Shown: positions 53,494 to 61,104 of the stretch, piece after piece
How positions within the stretch are numbered: position 1 is the first letter of the stretch
How the letters are laid out: every line of letters starts with the position of its first letter
NCBI GenBank assembly: GCA_951813065.1
Contig: CATOTH010000009.1
Coordinates: forward strand, 496,001-560,000
Direction of reading: 5' to 3'
DNA: 64,000 nucleotides
DNA from: an uncultured Bryobacterales bacterium
Lineage (GTDB): Bacteria > Acidobacteriota > Terriglobia > Bryobacterales > UBA6623
Notes under the pieces: generated by a model
The model's input: only the letters and a program-made list of their open reading frames with translations
Told to the model about the DNA's origin: nothing
Databases searched by the model: none
Program-made: the position numbers and the translations under genes

Positions 53494-53976
53494 CTATGAG
53501 TGTAGCGGGGATTGAGCCCAGCGCTCGGCCGAGCAATCGTCTTCGAAGTCATCTCCCGCACGAGGCGGCGAAGAACCACGCTGGCCGAAACGCAGATCAC
53601 GAGCCCGAATGAACGGGTGTCCTGAGTGGGGCTGCCATTTCTCCAATCTCTTGCGATGGCTCGCAATTGAGGCGGACGAGCTATCCAAGTAGTAGAGATT
53701 GTTCATCTCCAGTGGGTCTCGGCGGCGATCGAAGAGCAGGCTGTCGTCATCGCTGCAGCGGGCCAGTCTCCAACCGTCGGGGCTGATCACCCTCCTGCCC
53801 TCGATCCCGTCCAGGGGGCTGAACCGTTGGATGAATACATGGCCTTCAAGCAACGGCCCGCCGCGGCACACGCCATACAGGCTATCACCGGAAAGCATAT
53901 CCGGGGCACCGTGCCCGAGCAGCTCAAGCGGCGTGGGCATGATGGAGACAGTGCTCACCGGTTGGGAAACATGCAT
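53494..53976 (-). pseudogene. Orphan C-terminal fragment of a sulfatase
   Basis: 160 residues from an ATG 20 nt after the DUF1080-ThuA stop. The first 125 residues read as the C-terminal subdomain of an S1 sulfatase: VSTVSIMPTPLELLGHGAPD matches the usual VDIMPTLLDLLG segment, GDSLYG follows, and RDPLEMNNLYYLDSSSA is the DPLEMNNL terminal motif, ending in KRLEKWQPHSGHP. The active-site half with the formylglycine signature is absent and is replaced upstream by the DUF1080-ThuA gene, so a deletion or recombination removed it. The last 35 residues look like read-through. Confidence 0.72.
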
Positions 53977-53996
53977 TCCCCAAGGCCGCCGTACGT

Positions 53997-55571
53997 TTAG
54001 TTGGACCAGTCCTCGATCATCTTCTCTACCGTCGCCAGATCGTAGCGTCCGGACGGCACGAAGTCTTGGTTCTTCAGCATGTCCTCCATGCTGTAGGGAC
54101 CGGAGTCGATGCCGTCCGAGGGAACATCCGCGCCCGCGATCCAAGCAATGGCGTTCAGGACGAGCTTGCGATAGCCGGGGTGGGCCCAGTTCCAGTGAAC
54201 GTGCCCGCCGGTGAATCCAAAGCCACGGCCGCCTTGCGGACGCTCGCTTGCCCACATCAGGGTCTGTGGCTCGCGTCGGTTCACCGCGGCGCGTGCGTAG
54301 GGGTTGCCGGAGGCGGGCCCGTCAGGGCGGTTCATCGACTCTCTCGGGGGGATCGCTTGGAGAATCGGCGTCACGCCCTGCATCCCCTGGCGGAAGCGCA
54401 TGTGGAAATACCACTCGTCATTGATTTCAAAGGGCTCCACCCCGTTCGTAATCGGATGCCCTTCCGCTAGCTTTGGGTTCTTGATGGTCCAGTGTGGATT
54501 GACCGACCACCAGCGTTCGAAGTACCCGCCGATCCAGTCCAGAAACTTGGCCCCGGGATCGCCTTGCGGGAGTTCCACCGCGAAATGGATCGCGCCGATC
54601 CCTGCCTTGCGCGCAGCCAGCGCGTCAACCTGCCGGAGAGCGTGCAGCCACGGATGCCCGAGGCCGCCATTGCTGTAAAGGACGACGGCATCCGCATTGT
54701 CGAGCGCCGTCGGATCGGTCGGGTGACCGTCGAAGTACGCGACGGAATGGACCTCCGGGAAGTTCTCGTTCAGCGCGTGCATCAGCAACTTGATTCCGGC
54801 GGTGTGTTCGTGCGAGGCGAACCCGTGACTCTTCACCCCGCCAATGAATACGACTTTGTGGCGGCCAGCCATCTTCAGTCGCTTCAGTTCAATCTTGCGA
54901 AACTTCACCGTCATCGGCGGTCCGCGGTGGACTTGCAATCCCAGCAGTCCGGAGACCGGCGCGTTCGGGTCGTTGTCGGTGACATCGACCATGACGTGCC
55001 CGTTGATCTTGTGGATGTAGCGGTTCCCCCGGGCGAGGACAGCAAAGCTGTTCCATCCATCCACATCGATCAGGGACTGGAGTTCGGCTGGATCGCCAAG
55101 GCTACCGGTGACAGTCGGTTTCCCGTCGGTGCCGACCTGTGCCTTCTCGCCACGGCGCGCGAGGATCCGCCGGGAGCGTTCTCCGTAGAGACCGCCGGTG
55201 TGCCGCTCGCCGGCCTCGAAATCAGCTTGCAGGCCGCCCAGGATGTGGGGGCCCCACTCGCGGGGCTTCTCGATACTGCGGTACTGAACACCGGAATTGC
55301 CCCCTTTGATCATGAACTCGAACCTGAGCTCGAAGTCGTCCACGACACCCTCGCGCCAGATCAGGAATGAATTCGCGGGAATGGGGTCGTTCTCAGTCGT
55401 GCGGCCGACGATCGCTCCTTCCTCGACGCTCCAAAGCTTGGGATTGCCCTCCCAGCCCTTGAGGGAGACGCCGTCGAAGATCGGCACGAAACGCCCGGCT
55501 GACTCCGCAGCCGATAGCGTGAGCGAGCCCGCTAGGGCTGCAACAAGGAGTTTGGAGTGGAGTGATGGCAT
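53997..55571 (-). CDS. Fusion of 3-keto-disaccharide hydrolase domain (DUF1080) and ThuA-like domain
   Basis: 524 residues from the ATG giving MPSLHSKLLVAALAGSLTLS, a signal peptide. Residues about 28-230 are DUF1080 (3-keto-disaccharide hydrolase): FVPIFDGVSLKGWEGNPKLW, DFELRFEFMIKGGNSGVQYR, GGLYGERSRRI, and LGLQVHRGPPMTVKFRKIEL. From about 237 a ThuA-like domain begins: KVVFIGGVKSHGFASHEHTA, VVLYSNGGLGHPW, GIGAIHFAVELP, WYFHMRF, and GRGFGFTGGHVHWNWAHPGY. ThuA acts with ThuB in trehalose use through 3-keto sugars in rhizobia, so the two domains plausibly handle one pathway. Exported. Located downstream of the two-component system. Confidence 0.92.
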   Translation of the reverse strand: MPSLHSKLLVAALAGSLTLSAAESAGRFVPIFDGVSLKGWEGNPKLWSVEEGAIVGRTTENDPIPANSFLIWREGVVDDFELRFEFMIKGGNSGVQYRSIEKPREWGPHILGGLQADFEAGERHTGGLYGERSRRILARRGEKAQVGTDGKPTVTGSLGDPAELQSLIDVDGWNSFAVLARGNRYIHKINGHVMVDVTDNDPNAPVSGLLGLQVHRGPPMTVKFRKIELKRLKMAGRHKVVFIGGVKSHGFASHEHTAGIKLLMHALNENFPEVHSVAYFDGHPTDPTALDNADAVVLYSNGGLGHPWLHALRQVDALAARKAGIGAIHFAVELPQGDPGAKFLDWIGGYFERWWSVNPHWTIKNPKLAEGHPITNGVEPFEINDEWYFHMRFRQGMQGVTPILQAIPPRESMNRPDGPASGNPYARAAVNRREPQTLMWASERPQGGRGFGFTGGHVHWNWAHPGYRKLVLNAIAWIAGADVPSDGIDSGPYSMEDMLKNQDFVPSGRYDLATVEKMIEDWSN

Positions 55572-55626
55572 CGTTGTCGTGTCTTTCTGTCTCGCTTGCG
55601 AAAATGCGGCGGCGGACTTGTTTTCT

Positions 55627-57435
55627 TCAGGAAACTGAGAGCGCTGCGTGAACATCCGGTATGGGCGGAGGTGCTAACTCCTTCGCCCGCACGTACGGCA
55701 AGGCAAACCAAAACGTAGAGCCCTTGCCAAGCTCGCTTTCGACCCAAATGGTGCCCTCGTGCGCTTGTACCAAGTGCTTTACGATCGCCAGGCCGAGACC
55801 GGTCCCGCCGAGTTCACGTGACCGCGCTTTGTCGACTCGATAGAACCTCTCGAAGAGCCTAGGGATGTGGTCCGCATGGATTCCGATTCCCGTGTCCCGG
55901 ACGTACACCGCGAGCTTGGTCTCTCGTTCCACGACGCCGACAATCACGCTGCCTCCGGCGGGTGTGTACTTGACAGCATTGTCGAGCAAGTTCGCCAAGA
56001 CTTGATGGATCGCGCTCGGGTCGCACTCGACGGTGACTTGGCTACTCACAGGTTGCATCGAGAGTTGCAGTGAGTTTCTCTCCGCCACAGGCCTCATTCC
56101 TTCGATTGCCAAGCGAAATAGCTTGGCAATCGACTGCTTTCCGAATTCGAATTCCAGGGATTTGAATTCAATCTGAGACAGTGTCATCAGGTCTGACGTC
56201 AGCTGGGATAGGCGTTGGGCGTTCTGCCAGAGGATCCGGATGAAGCGCTCGTTGTTCGAGGGGTCGTGAATGGCGCCGTCCATGAGGGTTTCCGCGTAGC
56301 CAATGATCGAGGCCAGCGGGGTGCGCAGTTCGTGGGAGACGTTGATCACGAAGTCGCGGCGCATCCGCTCCACACGCTCGAGCTCGGTGATGTCGTGGAA
56401 AACCCCTGCGACTGCTTGGATCTTGCCCTTGCGGTTGAGGATTGGAGCGCACGAGACCCTCCATGAGCGCAGGGCCGGCTCCTGCACGGACAGCTCGACT
56501 GAACACGGCCTACCGCTCTCAATTGCGTCGTTGAAGATCTTTGCGACCTCCTTGTTTTCCCAATGCAACAGTGACGCATCGGCATGCAGGGGCTCGTTCG
56601 GGAACATGTGCTCGACAGCAGGATTGACCAACACGATCCGCTGTCTCCGGTCGGACACCAGCAGCCCTTCGCCAATCGAGTTCACTGCGGCCGCAAAGCG
56701 GGAGCGCTCTTCTTGAAGCTGGTTGAAGGTTGAGCGAAGCTTGCTTGCTGTTGTTCTTAGGCTGTTGGCCAAGTCATCCAATTCCCGCAGGTCCCCCCGT
56801 TTGGGGATGTGCGGTGTGACCTCGAAATTGCCGTCGGCGATCTCACTCGATAGACGGACGATGCCTGAGAACTGCTTCGAGATTCTGCGGGCGAACCACG
56901 CCGTTGCCAGGACCACCGGAACGACAATCAGCATAATGATTGATGTAATACGGTCACGGCTCGACGATACCAGTGCATTGACCTCCTCGAGCGGCAGAGC
57001 GAGCCTCACGGCTCCTCCTCCGATCCTTGGAATCGCTACGTACAGAAATTCTGCGCCGACGGTACTGCTGAGGCGCCGGCTGACGGCGGTCCGCCCACCG
57101 TGGATGGATTCGATGAATTCTGGCCGATCGGCGTGGTTTTCCATCCTCGCGGGATCGGCTTCTGAATCAGCAAGTACTGCCCCAGACGCATCGATGACCG
57201 TAACGCGGGCTTGGGCTTGATTGGCTAGATCCTCGATGCGTGATTGGTACTCCTCTGTTGGTAGAAGGAGCAAGGTGCTCTCCACTAGGCGTGCCTTCTC
57301 CGAGAGGCTCTCTTCCAATCCGCTTTCGAGGTTCTCGACTGTGATCTGTGTCACCAAGACTGCAACTGCCCCTGCCGTGAGAATCAGCGGCAGGATCGTG
57401 ACGAGCCCGAGCTTGAGCAGGATCCTAGCGGTCAT
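55627..57435 (-). CDS. PhoR-like sensor histidine kinase
   Basis: 602 residues. Two transmembrane helices (about 7-29 and 165-183) flank an extracytoplasmic sensor of about 135 residues. HAMP follows (ARRISKQFSGIVRLSSEIAD), then a PAS domain (about 245-355, GEGLLVSDRRQRIVLVNPAV). H-box RRDFVINVSHELRTPLASII gives the phospho-accepting His. ATPase motifs: HQVLANLLDNAVKYTPAGG, VRDTGIGIHADHI, FERFYRVDKARSRELGGTGL. It directly abuts the response regulator gene. The domain order is that of PhoR, which senses phosphate status, but no pst or pho transport genes are nearby, so the signal is not certain. Confidence 0.92.
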   Translation of the reverse strand: MTARILLKLGLVTILPLILTAGAVAVLVTQITVENLESGLEESLSEKARLVESTLLLLPTEEYQSRIEDLANQAQARVTVIDASGAVLADSEADPARMENHADRPEFIESIHGGRTAVSRRLSSTVGAEFLYVAIPRIGGGAVRLALPLEEVNALVSSSRDRITSIIMLIVVPVVLATAWFARRISKQFSGIVRLSSEIADGNFEVTPHIPKRGDLRELDDLANSLRTTASKLRSTFNQLQEERSRFAAAVNSIGEGLLVSDRRQRIVLVNPAVEHMFPNEPLHADASLLHWENKEVAKIFNDAIESGRPCSVELSVQEPALRSWRVSCAPILNRKGKIQAVAGVFHDITELERVERMRRDFVINVSHELRTPLASIIGYAETLMDGAIHDPSNNERFIRILWQNAQRLSQLTSDLMTLSQIEFKSLEFEFGKQSIAKLFRLAIEGMRPVAERNSLQLSMQPVSSQVTVECDPSAIHQVLANLLDNAVKYTPAGGSVIVGVVERETKLAVYVRDTGIGIHADHIPRLFERFYRVDKARSRELGGTGLGLAIVKHLVQAHEGTIWVESELGKGSTFWFALPYVRAKELAPPPIPDVHAALSVS

Positions 57436-58125
57436 TTAGGGGATCTCGAACCTGTAGCCGAATCCGCGAACGGTCTGAATCCAGCGTGGCCGTTTCGGCA
57501 CTTCCTCGATTTGCTCGCGAATTCGCCGAACATGCACGTCGATGTTCCTGGGCACAACGTGGGATCGGCCGTTCCAGATTCGCGTGATCAGTTGCTGCCT
57601 GGTGAATGCCTTGCCCGGGTTTGCGGCGAGAAACCCAAGCAGTTCGAACTCCGTTGCTGTCAAGTCGAGCGCTTTCCCGTTCAATTGGGCTCTCCGGGCG
57701 TCATAGTTTATCTCAAGCCCCTGGGCCTCCAGAGACTTTCGCGGCTCTTGGTTTGGACCTCGTCTCAGATGAGCCTTGATCCGGGCAAGCAGTTCTCTTG
57801 GACTGAACGGCTTGGTTATGTAATCATCGCCACCGATTTCGAGCCCGAGCACCCTGTCAACCTCCTGGGAGCGAGCCGTGAGAAAGAGGACTGGAATGCT
57901 GGCGGTCACGGCATTTGCCCGGAGTCCGCGGCAGAACTCGAAGCCGTCACCGTCCGGCAGCATCACGTCGAGGATGATCAGGTCGGGACGGTGATCTCGA
58001 ATCAGTTGGTCAGCGCCATCGAGGCGATGGGCGGTTACGACGTCGTAACCGCTGTTGCCCAGGTTGTATTCCAAGAGCGCGCAAAGATCCTGGTCATCTT
58101 CGACCACGACAATCGTCTGTCGCAT
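57436..58125 (-). CDS. PhoB/OmpR-family response regulator
   Basis: 229 residues. Receiver domain: IVVVEDDQDLCALLEYNLG, phosphorylation Asp in LIILDVMLPDGDG, LFLTARSQE and KPFSPRELLARIKAHLRRG. DNA-binding winged helix: LDLTATEFELLGFLAANPG, FTRQQLITRIWNG, IDVHVRRIREQI, and IQTVRGFGYRFE. The stop codon is immediately followed by the kinase ATG. Upstream is a TATAAT set inside a perfect inverted repeat (see the promoter entry), consistent with autoregulation. Confidence 0.95.
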   Translation of the reverse strand: MRQTIVVVEDDQDLCALLEYNLGNSGYDVVTAHRLDGADQLIRDHRPDLIILDVMLPDGDGFEFCRGLRANAVTASIPVLFLTARSQEVDRVLGLEIGGDDYITKPFSPRELLARIKAHLRRGPNQEPRKSLEAQGLEINYDARRAQLNGKALDLTATEFELLGFLAANPGKAFTRQQLITRIWNGRSHVVPRNIDVHVRRIREQIEEVPKRPRWIQTVRGFGYRFEIP

Positions 58126-58431
58126 GCTGATCCACGGACATTATAGGATGTCCGCAAGAGACGGGCGGGTGCGAACTGTCGAGTGCTCGCGTGCTGGTTT
58201 TTCCGATGGGTTCTATCAGGACATATCTGGCATCCGCGCCAGCCTGCTGTTTCCGGACGGGCGCGATTCCGGCAGGGCCCAACGCGCGCTGCCTCTGTCG
58301 AGCGGGAGTTGGCCGAGCGGGTCGGTATGCGCAACTCGTGAGATCCCGCCGCATTCCCAAATGTCGCAGGCAGGGGCGACGAGTATCCGACTAGCTACCA
58401 TGGATGAGCGCACCACTGACTGGCGGGCCAA
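58126..58431. other. Divergent intergenic region, no gene seen
   Basis: Holds the operator-like element above and nothing else recognisable. The plus-strand SDR gene has no clear promoter in it. Confidence 0.45.
58135..58154 (-). promoter_or_regulatory. TATAAT promoter box inside a perfect 7-bp inverted repeat
   Basis: On the plus strand CGGACAT (58135-58141), 6 nt, then ATGTCCG (58148-58154). On the minus strand the centre contains TATAAT (58145 to 58140), 14 nt before the ATG of the response regulator. A dimeric regulator bound here would cover the -10 box. No -35 consensus at 17 bp, which suits an activator-dependent or regulated promoter. Confidence 0.5.
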
Positions 58432-59175
58432 ATGCGGGACATGAGACTCAAGGGCAAAGGAGCGATCGTCACGGGTGCTGGCAGTGGCATTGGTGAGGCT
58501 GTTGCCAGGTGCTTCGCTCAGGAAGGGGCCGAGGTCGTCACGGTCGGCCGGACTCGGTCGAAGCTTCAGCAGGCGGTGGTGGATGCGGGTGACTGCGGTG
58601 CTCGGCTTCATCCGTATCCCTTGGACGTGTCCGATGCCCAGGCGGTTGACACTTTGACCGCGTGGGCTGCGGACACACTGCCGCAAATCGACATCTTGGT
58701 CAACAACGCCGGCACCAATGTGCAGCGGCGAGCGCTGGAGGATCTGAGTCGAGAAGATTTCGATACCGTGGTCCGCGTCAATCTCAACGGAGCGTTTTAT
58801 CTGATGCAGGCGGTCCTGCCAGGCATGCGCGAGCGGGGCGACGGCGTATTGATTACGGTTTCCTCGATCGCTGGTGTGCGTACTTCGGTACTGGGGGGCG
58901 CAAGCTATAGTGCCAGCAAGCATGGAGTGCGTTCGCTGAGTCTTGCGGCCCATTTGGAGGAGGGTCCACGGGGCATCCGGTCGTGCGTTATCTGCCCTGG
59001 GGAAGTGAACACACCGATCCTGGATAATCGGCCCGTTGTGCCCGGAGACGACAAGCGCGCCCTGATGCTTCAGCCGGAGGATGTGGCTGATGCGGCGCTC
59101 TTGGTCGCTACGCTGCATCCTAGGGCGTGTATTCCCGAACTCATAATCACACCCACAGTGCAGTCGTTTGCCTGA
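58432..59175 (+). CDS. Short-chain dehydrogenase/reductase
   Basis: 247 residues. Classical SDR: cofactor motif GAIVTGAGSGIGEAVARCF, NNAGTN after DILV, Ser in VSSIAGVRTS, catalytic YSASK (Tyr and Lys), then CPGEVNTPILDNRP. The Arg in VGRTRSK after the second strand suggests NADP(H). Start at 58432 or the ATG three codons later (58441, MRLKGKGAIV), which matches the family N-terminus better. Substrate not readable. Confidence 0.93.
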   Translation: MRDMRLKGKGAIVTGAGSGIGEAVARCFAQEGAEVVTVGRTRSKLQQAVVDAGDCGARLHPYPLDVSDAQAVDTLTAWAADTLPQIDILVNNAGTNVQRRALEDLSREDFDTVVRVNLNGAFYLMQAVLPGMRERGDGVLITVSSIAGVRTSVLGGASYSASKHGVRSLSLAAHLEEGPRGIRSCVICPGEVNTPILDNRPVVPGDDKRALMLQPEDVADAALLVATLHPRACIPELIITPTVQSFA

Positions 59176-59222
59176 AGTGGCCGGGTCCGAGACAGGTCCC
59201 AGCCAAGTCCCGGCGAAACGCG

Positions 59223-59489
59223 CTAGATTGATCGCAGCGATTTGCCGGGCTTGAACCGGACGGCCTTGCCTGGCCTCAGAGGCACAACTTCACCTGTCCG
59301 CGGATTGCGTCCGATGCCTGTCTTGCGTGGGCGTATTTCGAACACACCGAATCCCCGCAACTCAATGCGCTCCCCTCGAATCAGCGAGTCCTTGATCATG
59401 TCCAAGATTGTCTCGACCGCGATCCGCGATTGAGCTTGAGTGAGGCCGGTACTGGCGAGCAAGCGATTGACGAGGTCTTGCTTGATCAT
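59223..59489 (-). CDS. HU/IHF-family DNA-binding protein
   Basis: 88 residues from the ATG giving MIKQDLVNRLLASTGLTQAQ; the longer frame is not homologous. Full-length bacterial histone-like protein: helical dimerisation part (IAVETILDMIKDSLIRGERI), then ELRGFGVFEIRPRKTGIGRNP, the DNA-bending arm RNPRTGEVVPL, and PGKAVRFKPGKSLR. Closer to IHF by length and the RGFG/RNPRTGE pattern, but HU cannot be excluded. It has its own strong promoter. Confidence 0.93.
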   Translation of the reverse strand: MIKQDLVNRLLASTGLTQAQSRIAVETILDMIKDSLIRGERIELRGFGVFEIRPRKTGIGRNPRTGEVVPLRPGKAVRFKPGKSLRSI

Positions 59490-59520
59490 GAGAAAGGCGT
59501 CCCCTAGGGTGTGTGGACTA

Positions 59521-59549
59521 ATGCTAGGGAAGGGTTCGCCGAATGTCAA
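59521..59549 (-). promoter_or_regulatory. Sigma-70-type promoter for the HU/IHF gene
   Basis: On the minus strand, TTGACA (59549-59544), 17 nt spacer, TAGCAT (59526-59521). The ATG is at 59489, giving a leader of about 25 nt. This is the best consensus promoter seen in the window. Confidence 0.75.
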
Positions 59550-60171
59550 CTGGCACATCGGCGCAGTGCCGTGGCACCAGGGCGGTGAGGAGTGCAAGCC
59601 TTCTTGACACGCGGGGGTTTCTGTTACTTTCCGCGTCAGTGGTCACGGGCCAACCCCAACCACTTCAAGCATATGGACATTGGACTGGATGCCCTCCGCC
59701 CTCTCCGCCCGGGTAAGTCCGACTTTGGGTCGTGCGTCGTGCCGCACTGTTGGCGCCCCTCCAGTTCACTCGCCGATGAGTAGGAAGACCGCTCTACGAT
59801 TGCGGGTGCAAGAAGGACCTGCCGGGGCGGGATCCTGCGGTGCCTGCTGCACTTGGTTATCGGTCGGAGAACTCGCCGTGCCACCCCGGATTCGCGTGGG
59901 ACAAGGGGGGCGGGCAACCGCTCGGCTGGAGTGGCACATACCTGAATCATGCCGGCTGGCCGGAAGAGCCTCGCCCAAGGGCAAGCTTGGAGCGGTGCGG
60001 GTCAATTCGTGCTACCATAGCCACGCTTGACAAAAAGCAAGACGCTTGCCTGGATTCCGGGCAGGTCGATGCAGGGACTCTTCTGAGAGACTTAACGATT
60101 GCGAGGGATTGGGCGTCGCGAGGCGCACCGGTCCCTTTTTGTCGCTATGGGTTTCAAGGAAGCTTTGGATC
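59550..60171. other. infC upstream region, about 620 bp without a gene
   Basis: No coding frame with a plausible start or family. A TTGACA (59604-59609) with TACTTT 15 nt on and a second TTGACA at 60027-60032 are weak promoter candidates on the plus strand. A short hairpin GCAAG-ACG-CTTGC lies at 60037-60049. The region may carry the infC leader. Confidence 0.4.
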
Positions 60172-60188
60172 AAAGGAGAATCGTTATT
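60172..60188 (+). promoter_or_regulatory. Shine-Dalgarno and AUU start of infC
   Basis: AAAGGAG at 60172-60178 is followed 7 nt later by ATT (60186-60188) in the infC frame. No ATG, GTG or TTG is correctly spaced from this strong site. AUU is the known start of infC in E. coli, where IF-3 represses its own translation through start-codon discrimination. Confidence 0.7.
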
Positions 60189-60830
60189 TTTCGTAGACGC
60201 CACCGCCCAATTCGAAGGGTCAGACGCCAAAATGTAAACGAGACCATTCGAGCCCGCGAAGTACGGGTTGTTTTCCCGGATGGCCGGACAACGGTCATGT
60301 CGACCAACGAAGGGATACGGCGTGCCAAGGAACTCGGCTTGGACTTGGTTCTCGTGTCACCCAACGCACAGCCTCCGGTCGCCAAGGTCATTGACTACGG
60401 CGAATATTCGTACCTGGAAAAAAAGAAGAACAACGAGGCCAAGAAGAAGCAGCACAGGATCGAGGTCAAGGAAGTCAAGTTCCGACCAAACACTGACCAA
60501 CACGACTATGCTTTCAAGAGGAACCATGCGATCCGCTTTTTGAAGGACGGCAACAAGGTCAAGGCGACAATTTTTTTTCGGGGCCGGGAGATCACGCACG
60601 CCAATATTGGCGAGCGAATCCTGCGAGAGCTCGCCGATGACTTGAGCGAGTTTGGAAACCCCGAAACCCAGCCGCGGATCGAAGGCCGCACGATGAGTAT
60701 GATGATCGGACCGCGCAAGGTCGCCAAGTCCGGCAAGAGCTCAGCTGACGAAGGATTGACCCAGGACGCAGTGCCTCCGAGCGGGCAGCCGGACCAAACA
60801 GGCACTCGCGGAGAAACCGCTGCGGCCTGA
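60186..60830 (+). CDS. infC: Translation initiation factor IF-3
   Basis: 214 residues from the ATT codon. N-terminal domain: RRHRPIRRVRRQNVNETIRA, EVRVVFPDGRTTVMST, LDLVLVSPNAQPPVAKVIDY. Lys-rich linker EYSYLEKKKNNEAKKKQHR. C-terminal domain: KEVKFRPNTDQHDYAFKRNH, FLKDGNKVKATIFFRGREIT, and MMIGPRKVAKSG. A C-terminal tail of about 35 residues (to RGETAAA) extends beyond the usual end. IF-3 binds the 30S subunit and enforces start-codon choice. The usual followers rpmI and rplT are absent; the next gene is on the other strand. An in-frame TTG at 60165 and ATG at 60147 are less likely starts. Confidence 0.93.
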   Translation: MFRRRHRPIRRVRRQNVNETIRAREVRVVFPDGRTTVMSTNEGIRRAKELGLDLVLVSPNAQPPVAKVIDYGEYSYLEKKKNNEAKKKQHRIEVKEVKFRPNTDQHDYAFKRNHAIRFLKDGNKVKATIFFRGREITHANIGERILRELADDLSEFGNPETQPRIEGRTMSMMIGPRKVAKSGKSSADEGLTQDAVPPSGQPDQTGTRGETAAA

Positions 60831-61104
60831 CCGGAGCGGCTCTGGCCGAATCCGGTTGCAGTGGCCAGCGCTCTCCCGAACGAGTCGAATTCGGATTGGG
60901 GGTCCTATTGCATTCCCTCGAGAAGCGTCGGCCATCATGATCCCTGACATCAATCCCAAGGTGGAGCGACTGCTGCGAGCCGAGGCCGGACCGGACCGGA
61001 CCGAGGCGAATTCTGGTGCAACGCGTCCGCCCTCGCGCCTTGGTTGACCGCGTTCGTTTCCAAGCAGGCGCTTGCCGGAACCCGGCGGGCCTCGGCAAGC
61101 CGGG

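Noticed and set aside
60037..60056. Hairpin GCAAG-ACG-CTTGC next to AAAAA, readable as a minus-strand terminator
   Set aside because: Stem is only 5 bp, and no minus-strand gene ends near it.
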